NCBI GenBank assembly: GCA_016705575.1
Contig: JADIXX010000008.1
Coordinates: 310,001-374,000, forward strand
DNA length: 64,000 nt
From: Candidatus Aalborgicola defluviihabitans
GTDB lineage: Bacteria > Pseudomonadota > Gammaproteobacteria > Burkholderiales > Burkholderiaceae_C
Direction: 5' to 3'
Both the position numbers and the translations under genes were made by a program. Each line of letters begins with the position of its first letter. Position 1 is the stretch's first letter. Positions 34,639-42,913 of this stretch are shown piece by piece. The notes below the pieces were generated by a model that made no database searches, was not told the DNA's origin, and worked only from the letters and a program-made list of their open reading frames with translations.

Positions 34639-34650
34639 GCGTGGCTCCTG

Positions 34651-35421
34651 TCAATGCGCCGCTGCGGGCAAGATGGCTTCGTCGCCCAAGTAGGCGCGCC
34701 GCACATCAGGGTTGTCTTTGATTTGCTGCGCGGTGCCGCTGGCAATCACTTTGCCAAACACCAGCGTAGAGATGGTGTCGGCCAGCCGGAAGACGGCATC
34801 CATATCGTGCTCCACCAGCAAAATGGTGGTGTCGCCGCGCAGGCCTTGCAGCAGCGCGACCATGTTTTCGGATTCGTCAGGCCCCATGCCAGCCATGGGT
34901 TCGTCCAGCAGCAGCAGTTTGGGGCGCACCGCCAACGCCAAGCCTAACTCCAGCTGGCGTTGCTGACCATGCGAGAGCGCACCCGCCAGCACATTCAACT
35001 GCGTCCCCAGGCCAACTCTGTCAGCGACGACTGCCGCTTGCGCGTAGCGATCGCCTTCCGCGCGCGCGCGGCGCCAGAAGCGCATGCTGCTACCGCTGCG
35101 CGCTTGTACCGACAGCGCAAGGTTGTCCAACACCGAGAGCTTCTGAAAAATACTGGTGATTTGGTAGGAGCGCACCAGCCCCCGCAGGGCGCGCTGGTGC
35201 ATGGGCATGTGCGTGATGTCTTCACCGCAAAAGTGCACCGCACCTGAGTCAGGTTGCAGCGCTCCCGAAATTTGGTGAATGAGCGTCGTTTTACCCGCGC
35301 CGTTGGGGCCAATCAGCGCATGAATACGGCCCTTTTCGACGCTCAGCTGCGCATGGTCGGTGGCAGTGAGCCCGCCAAAGCGCTTGACCAGTTGGTCTAC
35401 CTGCAACACGATCTCAGACAT
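34651..35421 (-). CDS. ABC transporter ATPase, LivG family (aromatic cluster)
   Basis: A 256-residue ATPase: Walker A GPNGAGKTT, LRGLVRSYQITSIFQKLSV (LivG Q-loop region), signature ALSHGQQRQLELGLAL, Walker B LLLLDEPMAGMGP, switch VEHDMD. It overlaps the upstream LivM-like gene by 8 bp. The start at 35421 was chosen because the domain begins there and the longer frame is Trp/Cys-rich overlap sequence. Confidence 0.87.
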   Translation of the reverse strand: MSEIVLQVDQLVKRFGGLTATDHAQLSVEKGRIHALIGPNGAGKTTLIHQISGALQPDSGAVHFCGEDITHMPMHQRALRGLVRSYQITSIFQKLSVLDNLALSVQARSGSSMRFWRRARAEGDRYAQAAVVADRVGLGTQLNVLAGALSHGQQRQLELGLALAVRPKLLLLDEPMAGMGPDESENMVALLQGLRGDTTILLVEHDMDAVFRLADTISTLVFGKVIASGTAQQIKDNPDVRRAYLGDEAILPAAAH

Positions 35422-36403
35422 GGCGGCCTCCCCGTGCGCGCTTGAATAAGCTGGCCAAGCCGTTGGGAGCCACCAGCACCACCAGCAACAGCACAGCGCC
35501 CAGGCCAAGCTGCCAATGGATGGTGTAGGTGCTCAGCAGCTCTTCCATCAGCAAGAAGAACACCGCACCCATCAGCCCGCCATAGAGGTAGCCCACACCA
35601 CCCAGAATCACCATGATCATGAGCATGCCGGACTGGCTCCACTGCATGAGCGAGGGGCTGACAAAACCACCCAGGTTGGCCAACAGCGCGCCCGCCAGAC
35701 CCGCCAGCGCACCAGCCAGCGTAAAGGCGACGAGCTTGTAACGGTAGACCGGGTAGCCAATGGCCGACATTCGGACTTCGTTTTCACGAATGGCTTGCAA
35801 CACATGGCCAAAGCGTGCATTCAGCAAGCGCGCCATGCCCAGTACCGACAGCGTCACAATAGCGAGCGTGGCGTAATAGAAATCGCGTTCGCGTGCCAAG
35901 TCCAGCCCCGGCGCCAGCACCGAGCGCCCGGCCATGCTCAAGCCGTCCTCACCGCCGTAGGTTTTGAGCGACACGGCCAAAAAGTACAGCATTTGCGCGA
36001 AAGCCAGCGTGATCATGATGAAGTAAACGCCCTGGGTGCGCAGGCTGATGGCGCCCACAATCAAGGCACCCAAGCCCGCTACGCCCATGGCCAGCGGCCA
36101 GACAATCCAGGCGCTAGTGAGACCCTCTTGCATGGCAATGGCCACGGTGTAGGCGCCTAGGCCAACAAACGCTGCATGGCCAAAGCTGAGCATGCCGCCA
36201 TAGCCCAAGATCAGATTCAAGCTGGACGCAGCCAGCGCAAAAATCAGGATACGGCTGGCCAGCGAGACATAGAACTCCCCGCCGTTGGTCCCCATCAACA
36301 AGGGGAAGGCGACGAGCGCCAACAAGAGCACTACGGCCCAACGTGCGTGCAACGGGTGGTCCAGCAGGCTGGGGGCGGCAGAGGTAGAGATAGCGGGCTT
36401 CAT
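35414..36403 (-). CDS. Branched-chain amino acid-type ABC permease, LivM family (aromatic cluster)
   Basis: A 329-residue inner-membrane protein with about ten hydrophobic segments. LivM marks are LNLILGYGGMLSFGHAAFVGLG, TQGVYFIMITLAFAQML and ILGGVGYLYGGLMGAVFF. Partner of the LivH-like permease 18 bp upstream. Confidence 0.87.
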   Translation of the reverse strand: MKPAISTSAAPSLLDHPLHARWAVVLLLALVAFPLLMGTNGGEFYVSLASRILIFALAASSLNLILGYGGMLSFGHAAFVGLGAYTVAIAMQEGLTSAWIVWPLAMGVAGLGALIVGAISLRTQGVYFIMITLAFAQMLYFLAVSLKTYGGEDGLSMAGRSVLAPGLDLARERDFYYATLAIVTLSVLGMARLLNARFGHVLQAIRENEVRMSAIGYPVYRYKLVAFTLAGALAGLAGALLANLGGFVSPSLMQWSQSGMLMIMVILGGVGYLYGGLMGAVFFLLMEELLSTYTIHWQLGLGAVLLLVVLVAPNGLASLFKRARGGRHV

Positions 36404-36421
36404 GTGCGGTGCAAAATTCGT

Positions 36422-37342
36422 TCAGCCCTGGGGTGGGAACAGGCCGCGCGGTTTGAAAAACAGCACAGTCGCCATCAACAGGTAAATCAGGATAGAAGCC
36501 ACTGCGGGCGCCGCATTGGCAGCGGCCTCGGGTGACATCAATTTGGAAAACACCATGGGCATAAAGGTGCGGCCTGCGGTATCGATAACACCGACGATCA
36601 ACGCGCCCAAAAAGGCACCACGGATGGAACCAATGCCGCCAATCACAATGACCACGAAGGCGACGATAAGAATGCTCTCGCCCATGCCCACCTGCACGGC
36701 CAGCATGGGGCCCAACATGCCACCAGCCAAGCCGCACAGGGCGGCGCCAAGTGCAAAGATGCCGGTAAACAAGCGTGACACGTTAACGCCCATGGCCATG
36801 GCCATTTCGCGGTTCGCCGCGCCTGCGCGCACCTGCATCCCAATCCGGGTGCGGGTTATCAATAAGTACATCAACAAGGCCACCAGCAAGCCCACGCCGA
36901 TGATGAACAGGCTGAAAGAGGAATAGGAAAAACCTTCGAGCAACTGCACCGGGCCTGACAGGCTCTGGGGCGTGCTCAACGCCACAGGCTGGTCACCCCA
37001 GATCAGGCGCACGCCCTCGTTGCACATCAGCAAAATCGCAAAGGTGCCCAGCACCTGCGAGAGGTGATCCCGCTGGTAGAAGCGGCGCAGCAGCGTGAAT
37101 TCCAGTATGGCACCGAAGAGCGCGGCACCCAGAATGCCGCCCCCCAGCCCCAGCCAGTAACTCCCAGTCACTTGCGTCACCGTGGCAATCAGGAAAGCCC
37201 CCACCATGTACAGCGAGCCGTGGGCGAGGTTGATCATGTCCATAACGCCGAACACCAGCGTGAGGCCAGCGGCCAGCAGGAACAACATCAACCCGTATTG
37301 CAGGCCGTTAAGGGCCTGCTCCAGCAGCAGGATTCCATCCAT
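36422..37342 (-). CDS. Branched-chain amino acid-type ABC permease, LivH family (aromatic cluster)
   Basis: A 306-residue inner-membrane protein. GLQYGLMLFLLAAGLTLVFGVM then INLAHGSLYMVGA is the LivH start. VIGGIGSIRGAFLGALIVG is the conserved region near the C-terminus. It starts 28 bp after the binding-protein gene, so the order SBP-LivH-LivM-LivG-LivF is preserved on the minus strand. Confidence 0.87.
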   Translation of the reverse strand: MDGILLLEQALNGLQYGLMLFLLAAGLTLVFGVMDMINLAHGSLYMVGAFLIATVTQVTGSYWLGLGGGILGAALFGAILEFTLLRRFYQRDHLSQVLGTFAILLMCNEGVRLIWGDQPVALSTPQSLSGPVQLLEGFSYSSFSLFIIGVGLLVALLMYLLITRTRIGMQVRAGAANREMAMAMGVNVSRLFTGIFALGAALCGLAGGMLGPMLAVQVGMGESILIVAFVVIVIGGIGSIRGAFLGALIVGVIDTAGRTFMPMVFSKLMSPEAAANAAPAVASILIYLLMATVLFFKPRGLFPPQG

Positions 37343-37370
37343 GAAGGGGTCCAGAGAGCAGTAAGACCGA

Positions 37371-38567
37371 TTAACCAGGCATCTTGCAGCTGCCCACGTA
37401 GGCGTCTGCATGGTTTTTCAACACGGGCGTAGCAAGGAGGCGGTTGGTAATGCGGCCCTTGGCGTCCTTGGTGATGACGCGTGCGTAGTAGTCCTGTATC
37501 GGGAAGTGGTTGGTGTTGAACTTGAAATTGCCACGCACCGAATTGAACTTGGCCGCTTCCAGCGCCTTGCGCACAGCGGCCTTGTCATCGAGCTTGCCTT
37601 TGCTGTCGCGCACGGCGGCATCCATCAGCTGCGCAGCGTCGTAGCCTTGGGCTGCGTACAGCGTAGGCAGGCGTCCATACTCTTTCTCAAAGGCAGCAAC
37701 AAACTTCTTGTTGGCTGCGTTGTCCATGTCATGGCCCCACTGGCTGGTGTTGAACATACCCAGCATGGATTCACCCACGGCACGGATCACGTCTTCGTCG
37801 CCCGAGAAACCAGGACCAAACAGCGTGATGTCTTTGGGCAAACCTGCCGCCACAAACTGCTTGATGAAGTTAATGCCCATGCCACCGGGCAGGAAGATGT
37901 AAACCGCATCCGGCTTGCTGGCGCGCAGTTGCGCAATTTCAACGCTGAAATTGAGCTGGTTCAGCGTGGGCAAGGATTCGGAAGTGACTTCCCCTTTGTA
38001 GTAGCGCTTGAAACCAGTCAGGGCGTCTTTGCCCGCCGGGTAATTCGGGGCGATGAGCGCGACGCGCTTGAAGCCCTTGCTCTGCACGACTTGGCCTGCA
38101 GCTTCGTGCATATTGTCGTTTTGGTACGAGGCGCTAAAGAAGTACGGGTTGCACTGCTCGCCTGCGTACTGCGATGGGCCCGCATTGGCACTGATGTAGA
38201 AGGTGTGTGATGCAAAAGTAGGCGCACCCACAGCCAGCATCACGTTAGAGAACACGATGCCGGTCATGAAGTCAACCTTGTCGCGCTTGACCAAGCGGTC
38301 TGCGGTCTGGCGTCCCACATCGGGGCTGGCCTGGTCGTCCGCCACGATCACTTCGGCAGCACGGCCACCCAGTTTGTTGCCTTGGAGCTTCATGGCCAGC
38401 TGGAAACCATCACGAATATCCACACCCAGCCCGGCACCGGGGCCCGACAGGGTACTGAGCAGACCGACCCGCACCGGTTCGCTGGACTGCGCATAGGCAG
38501 CCAAAGCGGCACAGGCGGCACCAGCTACCAGGGTCGTGCGCAGGGTGCGCTGAAAGCTTGCGATCAT
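37371..38567 (-). CDS. ABC transporter substrate-binding protein (aromatic cluster)
   Basis: A 398-residue periplasmic binding protein. The signal peptide (TTLVAGAACAALAAYAQS) is cleaved near residue 26. VGLLSTLSGPGAGLGVDIRDGF and VIVADDQASPDVGRQTADRL are typical of LivK-like proteins associated with aromatic acid clusters. It is the first transporter gene after the CoA ligase, which supports an aromatic acid ligand such as anthranilate; this is inference from context. AAAGGA upstream of the ATG at 38567 supports the start. Confidence 0.87.
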   Translation of the reverse strand: MIASFQRTLRTTLVAGAACAALAAYAQSSEPVRVGLLSTLSGPGAGLGVDIRDGFQLAMKLQGNKLGGRAAEVIVADDQASPDVGRQTADRLVKRDKVDFMTGIVFSNVMLAVGAPTFASHTFYISANAGPSQYAGEQCNPYFFSASYQNDNMHEAAGQVVQSKGFKRVALIAPNYPAGKDALTGFKRYYKGEVTSESLPTLNQLNFSVEIAQLRASKPDAVYIFLPGGMGINFIKQFVAAGLPKDITLFGPGFSGDEDVIRAVGESMLGMFNTSQWGHDMDNAANKKFVAAFEKEYGRLPTLYAAQGYDAAQLMDAAVRDSKGKLDDKAAVRKALEAAKFNSVRGNFKFNTNHFPIQDYYARVITKDAKGRITNRLLATPVLKNHADAYVGSCKMPG

Positions 38568-38623
38568 GGGGACTTTCCTTTCGGGGTTAATGACGAACAT
38601 CTTACGGGGAGCTAACTCTCAAT

Positions 38624-40234
38624 TCACTCAAGGTTCCGCAGTCGATATCGCTGCAGTTTGCCGGTTTGGGTGCGCGGGAGTTTGTCCAGAAACTCCACCG
38701 CACGCGGGTACTTGTAGGGGGCCACTGTCTTCTTCACAAAGTCTTGCAACTGCTGGGCCATGTCGGCATCGGCGGTGTGGCCAGCGCGCAGCACCACATA
38801 GGCTTTGACGATCTGGCCGCGCTCTTCGTCGGGCACACCAATCACGGCACACTCGGCAACCGCAGGGTGCTGCAACACGGCCTCTTCAACCTCGGGCGAT
38901 GCAATGTTGTACCCCGAAGAAACAATCATGTCGTCGGTGCGTGCCTGGTAAAAAAAGTAACCATCCGCATCCATCAGATACGCGTCGCCGGTCAGATTCC
39001 AGCCGTTCTGTACATAGGCTCTCTGGCGCACGTCATTGAGGTAGCGGCAACCCGTAGGACCACGCACTGCCAGCTTGCCAACGGTGCCCACCGGCACCGG
39101 GTTGCCGGCGTCGTCCACCACACGGGCCTGGTAGCCGGGCACCACCTTGCCGGTGGCGCCGGCGCGCGCGTTATGTTCGTCGGCAGAAATGAAAATGTGC
39201 AACATCTCGGTCGAACCAATACCGTCGATGAGCTCAATGCCCGTTGCCTCGCGCCACAACTGACGCGTACTGGCAGGCAAGGTCTCGCCGGCAGACACGC
39301 ATTTGCGCAATTTGGTGGCGCGCAACTCGGCACCGCGCGCAGCCAAGGTGCGGTAGGAGGTGGGCGCGGTAAACACCACGGTCGCGCCATAATCCCGAAT
39401 ACCGTCTAGCAACTGCGGCGGGCCGGCCTTCTCCAACAGCACCATCGAGGCGCCAATGGACATGGGGAACAGCACCTCCCCGCCCAGCCCAAAGGTAAAG
39501 GCCAGTGGCGGGCTACCAATAAATACATCGTCTGCATTCGCCTTGAGGACGGAGCGCGGCCAGCAGGCGCAGATTGCCATCACATCACGGTGGAAGTGCA
39601 TGGTCGCCTTGGGCACCCCGGTGGTACCGCTGGTGAAGGCAATCAGGCAGGTATCGTCCAGCGCAGTGTCGACGTTGTCGAACGTGCCAACACGAGCCAA
39701 CATGGCAGCATCCAAGCTGTCGGGGGCGGCGCTATTGAAGTAGCGAATTTGGTGCAGCCGCACAGAGGCTGTGGCTGCTTCCTGCATGGCCTCGGTGAGA
39801 CTGGCGTCGCACAGGGCATGGCTAATTTGACCAATCTCCAAAATGGCCTTGAGCTCTTTAGCACGCAGCAAAGGCATAGTCGCCACCACAATGCCACCGG
39901 CTTTCACAATGCCAAACCAGCAGGCCACCATCATGGGCGTGTTGGGCGCATGCAGCAGCACACGGTTGCCCGGCACCAGCCCCATCTCGTTAACCAACAC
40001 GTTGGCAATCTGGTTAGCACGCTCCCACAGGTCACGGTAGGCCCAGCGGTCTTTGGGCCCCTGTACGCACAGGCGATCACCACGTCCCTCGCGCACATGG
40101 CGGTCCAGCAACTCGGTTGCGCAGTTCAGTTGCGCGGGAAACTGCAATTCGGGCAGGTCAAACAAAAAGTCGGGCTGCTGCGCGGGTGGCGGCAAATTGT
40201 CGCGGGCGAAGGTGTCAATGTGGGCGGTAGGCAT
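38624..40234 (-). CDS. Aromatic acid-CoA ligase, probable 2-aminobenzoate-CoA ligase
   Basis: A 536-residue AMP-forming ligase of the benzoate-CoA ligase class. P-loop AFTSGTTGVPKATMHFHRD (about 185-203), adenylate motif DGIGSTEMLHIF, hinge RTDDMIVSSGYNIASPE, C-terminal catalytic lysine in RTQTGKLQRYRL. In the Azoarcus (Aromatoleum) evansii aerobic anthranilate pathway AbmG activates 2-aminobenzoate. Here the ligase lies in one run with a monooxygenase/reductase of the matching type, an acyl-CoA dehydrogenase and a transporter. Substrate assignment rests on that context; benzoate or salicylate remain possible. Confidence 0.8.
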   Translation of the reverse strand: MPTAHIDTFARDNLPPPAQQPDFLFDLPELQFPAQLNCATELLDRHVREGRGDRLCVQGPKDRWAYRDLWERANQIANVLVNEMGLVPGNRVLLHAPNTPMMVACWFGIVKAGGIVVATMPLLRAKELKAILEIGQISHALCDASLTEAMQEAATASVRLHQIRYFNSAAPDSLDAAMLARVGTFDNVDTALDDTCLIAFTSGTTGVPKATMHFHRDVMAICACWPRSVLKANADDVFIGSPPLAFTFGLGGEVLFPMSIGASMVLLEKAGPPQLLDGIRDYGATVVFTAPTSYRTLAARGAELRATKLRKCVSAGETLPASTRQLWREATGIELIDGIGSTEMLHIFISADEHNARAGATGKVVPGYQARVVDDAGNPVPVGTVGKLAVRGPTGCRYLNDVRQRAYVQNGWNLTGDAYLMDADGYFFYQARTDDMIVSSGYNIASPEVEEAVLQHPAVAECAVIGVPDEERGQIVKAYVVLRAGHTADADMAQQLQDFVKKTVAPYKYPRAVEFLDKLPRTQTGKLQRYRLRNLE

Positions 40235-40264
40235 GGTGGTTTTCCTGAGACGGTGGCGCCGGAG

Positions 40265-41443
40265 CTACTTGGGCGCGTTGTTGCCCACGTCTTTGAGCAA
40301 TTCGCGGGCGATGATGAGCTGCTGCACCTCGGTCGCGCCTTCGTAAATGCGCAAAGCGCGAATCTCTCGGTACAGGCGCTCCACCGGCACACCGCTGACC
40401 ACGCCCATGCCACCCCAGAGTTGCACCGCAGCGTCAATCACTTGCTGGGCCCCCTCGGTGCTGACCATCTTGGCCATGGCAGCTTCTTTGGTCACGTTTT
40501 GGCCTTGGTCGCGCTGCCACGCGGCGCGGTACACCAGCAAGGCCGAGCTGTCGATGGTGGTGGCCATCTGCGCCAGCTTGGCCTGGGTGAGCTGGAAGTC
40601 GGCCAGCGTGTGTTTGAACATCTTGCGCGTGGTGGCGCGCTCCAAGCCCTGGTCCAGCGCACAGCGCGCAAAGCCCAGCGCAGCAGCGGCCACCGAAGTA
40701 CGAAACACGTCGAGCGTGCGCATCGCCACCTTAAAGCCCTCGCCCGCCGCACCAATGCGCTGCGTCAGCGGAATGCGGCAATTGTCAAACTGCAAGGTGC
40801 CCAGCGGGTGCGGCGCAATCACGTTGATGCGCTCGGAGACGCTGAAGCCAGGTGTGGTCGCATCCACAATAAAGGCGCTGATGCCCCGCGCGCCTTCGGC
40901 TTCGCCACTGCGGGCGAACACCACATAAAAGTCTGCGATGCCGCCGTTAGAGATCCACGTCTTGCTACCGTTGAGCACGGCATAGTTACCTTCGATGCGC
41001 GCGCTGCATTGCATAGCGGCCACGTCAGAGCCAGCATCGGGCTCGCTGAGTGCGAAAGCCGCAATGGCATCGCCCGCCGCCACGCGTGGCAAATAGGCCT
41101 TCTTCTGCGCCTCAGTTCCGGCCAAGCTGATAGCGCCGGAACCCAGGCCCTGCATGGCAAAGGCAAAATCAGCCAGACCGGAATGGCGCGCCAGTGTTTC
41201 GCGAATCAGGCAAATACTGCGCGTATCGATCGCGTCTTGCGCGCCACCATGGGCGCAGCCGCCCACCGCGTGACGCAGCCACCCGCCCTGCCCCAGCTGG
41301 CGCACCAGCGCGCGGCATTCGGCATCCACGTCGGCGCTGTGTTCGTGCGCAATGTGCTCGACAGCCCACGCATCGAGCGCGCGGGCGAGTGCTGCGTGGC
41401 GTGCCTCAAAGAAGGGCCACTGGAGGTAGTTGGTATCGCTCAT
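40265..41443 (-). CDS. Acyl-CoA dehydrogenase (aromatic cluster)
   Basis: A 392-residue flavoprotein. First signature AFALSEPDAGSDVAAMQCSA, second signature MVSTEGAQQVIDAAVQLWGGMG, C-terminal YREIRALRIYEGATEVQQLI with the typical catalytic-region tail. It would oxidise a ring-derived or ring-opened CoA ester after the monooxygenase/reductase step. The start at 41443 matches the beginning of the helical N-terminal domain. It is 30 bp from the ligase and 11 bp from the hydratase gene. Confidence 0.87.
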   Translation of the reverse strand: MSDTNYLQWPFFEARHAALARALDAWAVEHIAHEHSADVDAECRALVRQLGQGGWLRHAVGGCAHGGAQDAIDTRSICLIRETLARHSGLADFAFAMQGLGSGAISLAGTEAQKKAYLPRVAAGDAIAAFALSEPDAGSDVAAMQCSARIEGNYAVLNGSKTWISNGGIADFYVVFARSGEAEGARGISAFIVDATTPGFSVSERINVIAPHPLGTLQFDNCRIPLTQRIGAAGEGFKVAMRTLDVFRTSVAAAALGFARCALDQGLERATTRKMFKHTLADFQLTQAKLAQMATTIDSSALLVYRAAWQRDQGQNVTKEAAMAKMVSTEGAQQVIDAAVQLWGGMGVVSGVPVERLYREIRALRIYEGATEVQQLIIARELLKDVGNNAPK

Positions 41444-41454
41444 TGTGTGCGCTT

Positions 41455-42318
41455 TCAGTTGCCTTGAAACACCGGCCGCTGCTTGGCCACAAAGGCCTGG
41501 TAAGCGCGGTTGAAGTCTTCGGTCATCATGCAAATCGCCTGGGCCTGGGCTTCGGATTCGATCGCTTGATCAATCGACATATTCCATTCCTGGTGCAGCA
41601 TGGTCTTGGTCATGCCGTTGGCAAAGGTGGGGCCGGCCGCCAGTTCGCGCGCCCAGCTTTGCGCCTCGGTCAATAGCTGATCGGGTGCCACCAGGCGGTT
41701 CAAAAAACCACTGCGCTCTGCTTCTTCACCACCAATGGAGCGGCCGCTGTACAGCCAGTCACTGGCGCGGCCCTGGCCAATAATGCGCGGCAACATCGCG
41801 CACGCCCCCATGTCGCAACCCGCCAAGCCGACACGGTTGAACAAAAACGCCGTCTTACTGCGCACGGTGCCCACGCGCAGGTCGGAGGCCATGGCCATGA
41901 TGGCGCCAGCACCGGCGCAAATTCCGTCAATCGCCGCGATGATGGGCTGTGGACAAGCGCGCATGGTTTTGACCAAATCGCCCGTCATGCGGGTGAACAA
42001 CAACAACTCTGGCATGGCCAGTTGCATCAGCGGCCCAATGATTTCATGCACATCGCCGCCAGAGCAAAAGTTGTCGCCCGAGCCATACACCACCACTACA
42101 TGCACATCGCTGGCGTAGCGCAACTGAACAAACAGGTCGCGCAACTCCGCATACGCGGCAAACGTGAGCGGGTTCTTGCGCTCTGGCCGGTTCAAGGTGA
42201 TGGTGGCCACACCGCCTTTGCAATCCCACTGAAAATGCTGCGACTGGTACTGCGCCAGGGTTTTGCGGTTGGGTGCCAGCAAGGTGGGGTCGATCACGGT
42301 GGAGGTGTGGGTGCTCAT
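41455..42318 (-). CDS. Enoyl-CoA hydratase family protein (aromatic cluster)
   Basis: A 287-residue crotonase. NRPERKNPLTFAAYAELRD at the start of the fold, oxyanion loop GDNFCSGGDVHEII, second loop AAIDGICAGAGAIMAMASDLR. The usual catalytic glutamates are not both in their standard places (LAGCDMGACAMLPRIIG), so it may catalyse isomerisation or C-C bond hydrolysis rather than simple hydration. In the A. evansii pathway similar genes act on the ring-reduced CoA ester. Confidence 0.85.
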   Translation of the reverse strand: MSTHTSTVIDPTLLAPNRKTLAQYQSQHFQWDCKGGVATITLNRPERKNPLTFAAYAELRDLFVQLRYASDVHVVVVYGSGDNFCSGGDVHEIIGPLMQLAMPELLLFTRMTGDLVKTMRACPQPIIAAIDGICAGAGAIMAMASDLRVGTVRSKTAFLFNRVGLAGCDMGACAMLPRIIGQGRASDWLYSGRSIGGEEAERSGFLNRLVAPDQLLTEAQSWARELAAGPTFANGMTKTMLHQEWNMSIDQAIESEAQAQAICMMTEDFNRAYQAFVAKQRPVFQGN

Positions 42319-42358
42319 GCGCAGAGTCCTCGGTAAATTGGTAATTCAGAGTGGTTAT

Positions 42359-42883
42359 TCAGGAAAGCGAGCTGGACTGCTTTTCCAGCACATGCACGCG
42401 CAGGCTTCCCAGTTGCTGGTGCACTTGGGCCACTGCAGACGCGTTGAGGCAAGAGAACAGCTCCAAAATCCACTGCTCATGTTCCAGGGCCATCGCTTCA
42501 AATTGCTGGCGTCCTTTAGGGGTCAGACGCACGATCCAGGAGCGCCGATCAGACGGGCTGCTGGAGCGGGCCACCAGGCCATCGCGCTCCAATTCGTCGG
42601 TCACACCGGTCACATTGGCGCCGGTCACCATCAGGTGGCTGGAGAGCTCTTTCATGCGCAGGCCATCGGGCTCACGGTAGAGCTGGGCCAGGTAGTCAAA
42701 GCGCGGCAGACTGGTGTCAAAACGCAGACGCAAGCGGCGGCGAATTTCAGCTTCGATTTGGTTGGTGCACGACAGCATGCGCAGCCACAGCTTGAGGGCC
42801 GCATGGTCGCCGGTGGCGCCTCGGGCTTCGTAGCCCAGTTCGGCGGCGGCGTTGAGCAAGTCCAGACTCGGATCTTTTTTCAT
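42359..42883 (-). CDS. MarR-family transcriptional regulator
   Basis: A 174-residue winged-helix protein. RFDYLAQLYREPDGLRMKEL, then VTGVTDELERDGLVARSSSPSDRRS spans the recognition helix and the wing (DRR). MarR proteins near aromatic-CoA genes typically respond to the aryl-CoA. It lies inside the run between hydratase and monooxygenase, not at a divergent promoter. The 27-bp dyad at 45327-45353 is a likely target. Confidence 0.87.
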   Translation of the reverse strand: MKKDPSLDLLNAAAELGYEARGATGDHAALKLWLRMLSCTNQIEAEIRRRLRLRFDTSLPRFDYLAQLYREPDGLRMKELSSHLMVTGANVTGVTDELERDGLVARSSSPSDRRSWIVRLTPKGRQQFEAMALEHEQWILELFSCLNASAVAQVHQQLGSLRVHVLEKQSSSLS

Positions 42884-42913
42884 AGTGTGCTCAGTTCATG
42901 GGTTCGCCAGCGC

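Noticed and set aside
39590..41467. Long plus-strand open frame (about 625 codons)
   Set aside because: Antisense to the CoA ligase and acyl-CoA dehydrogenase genes; composition is His/Gly/Gln-rich as expected for antisense of GC-rich genes.
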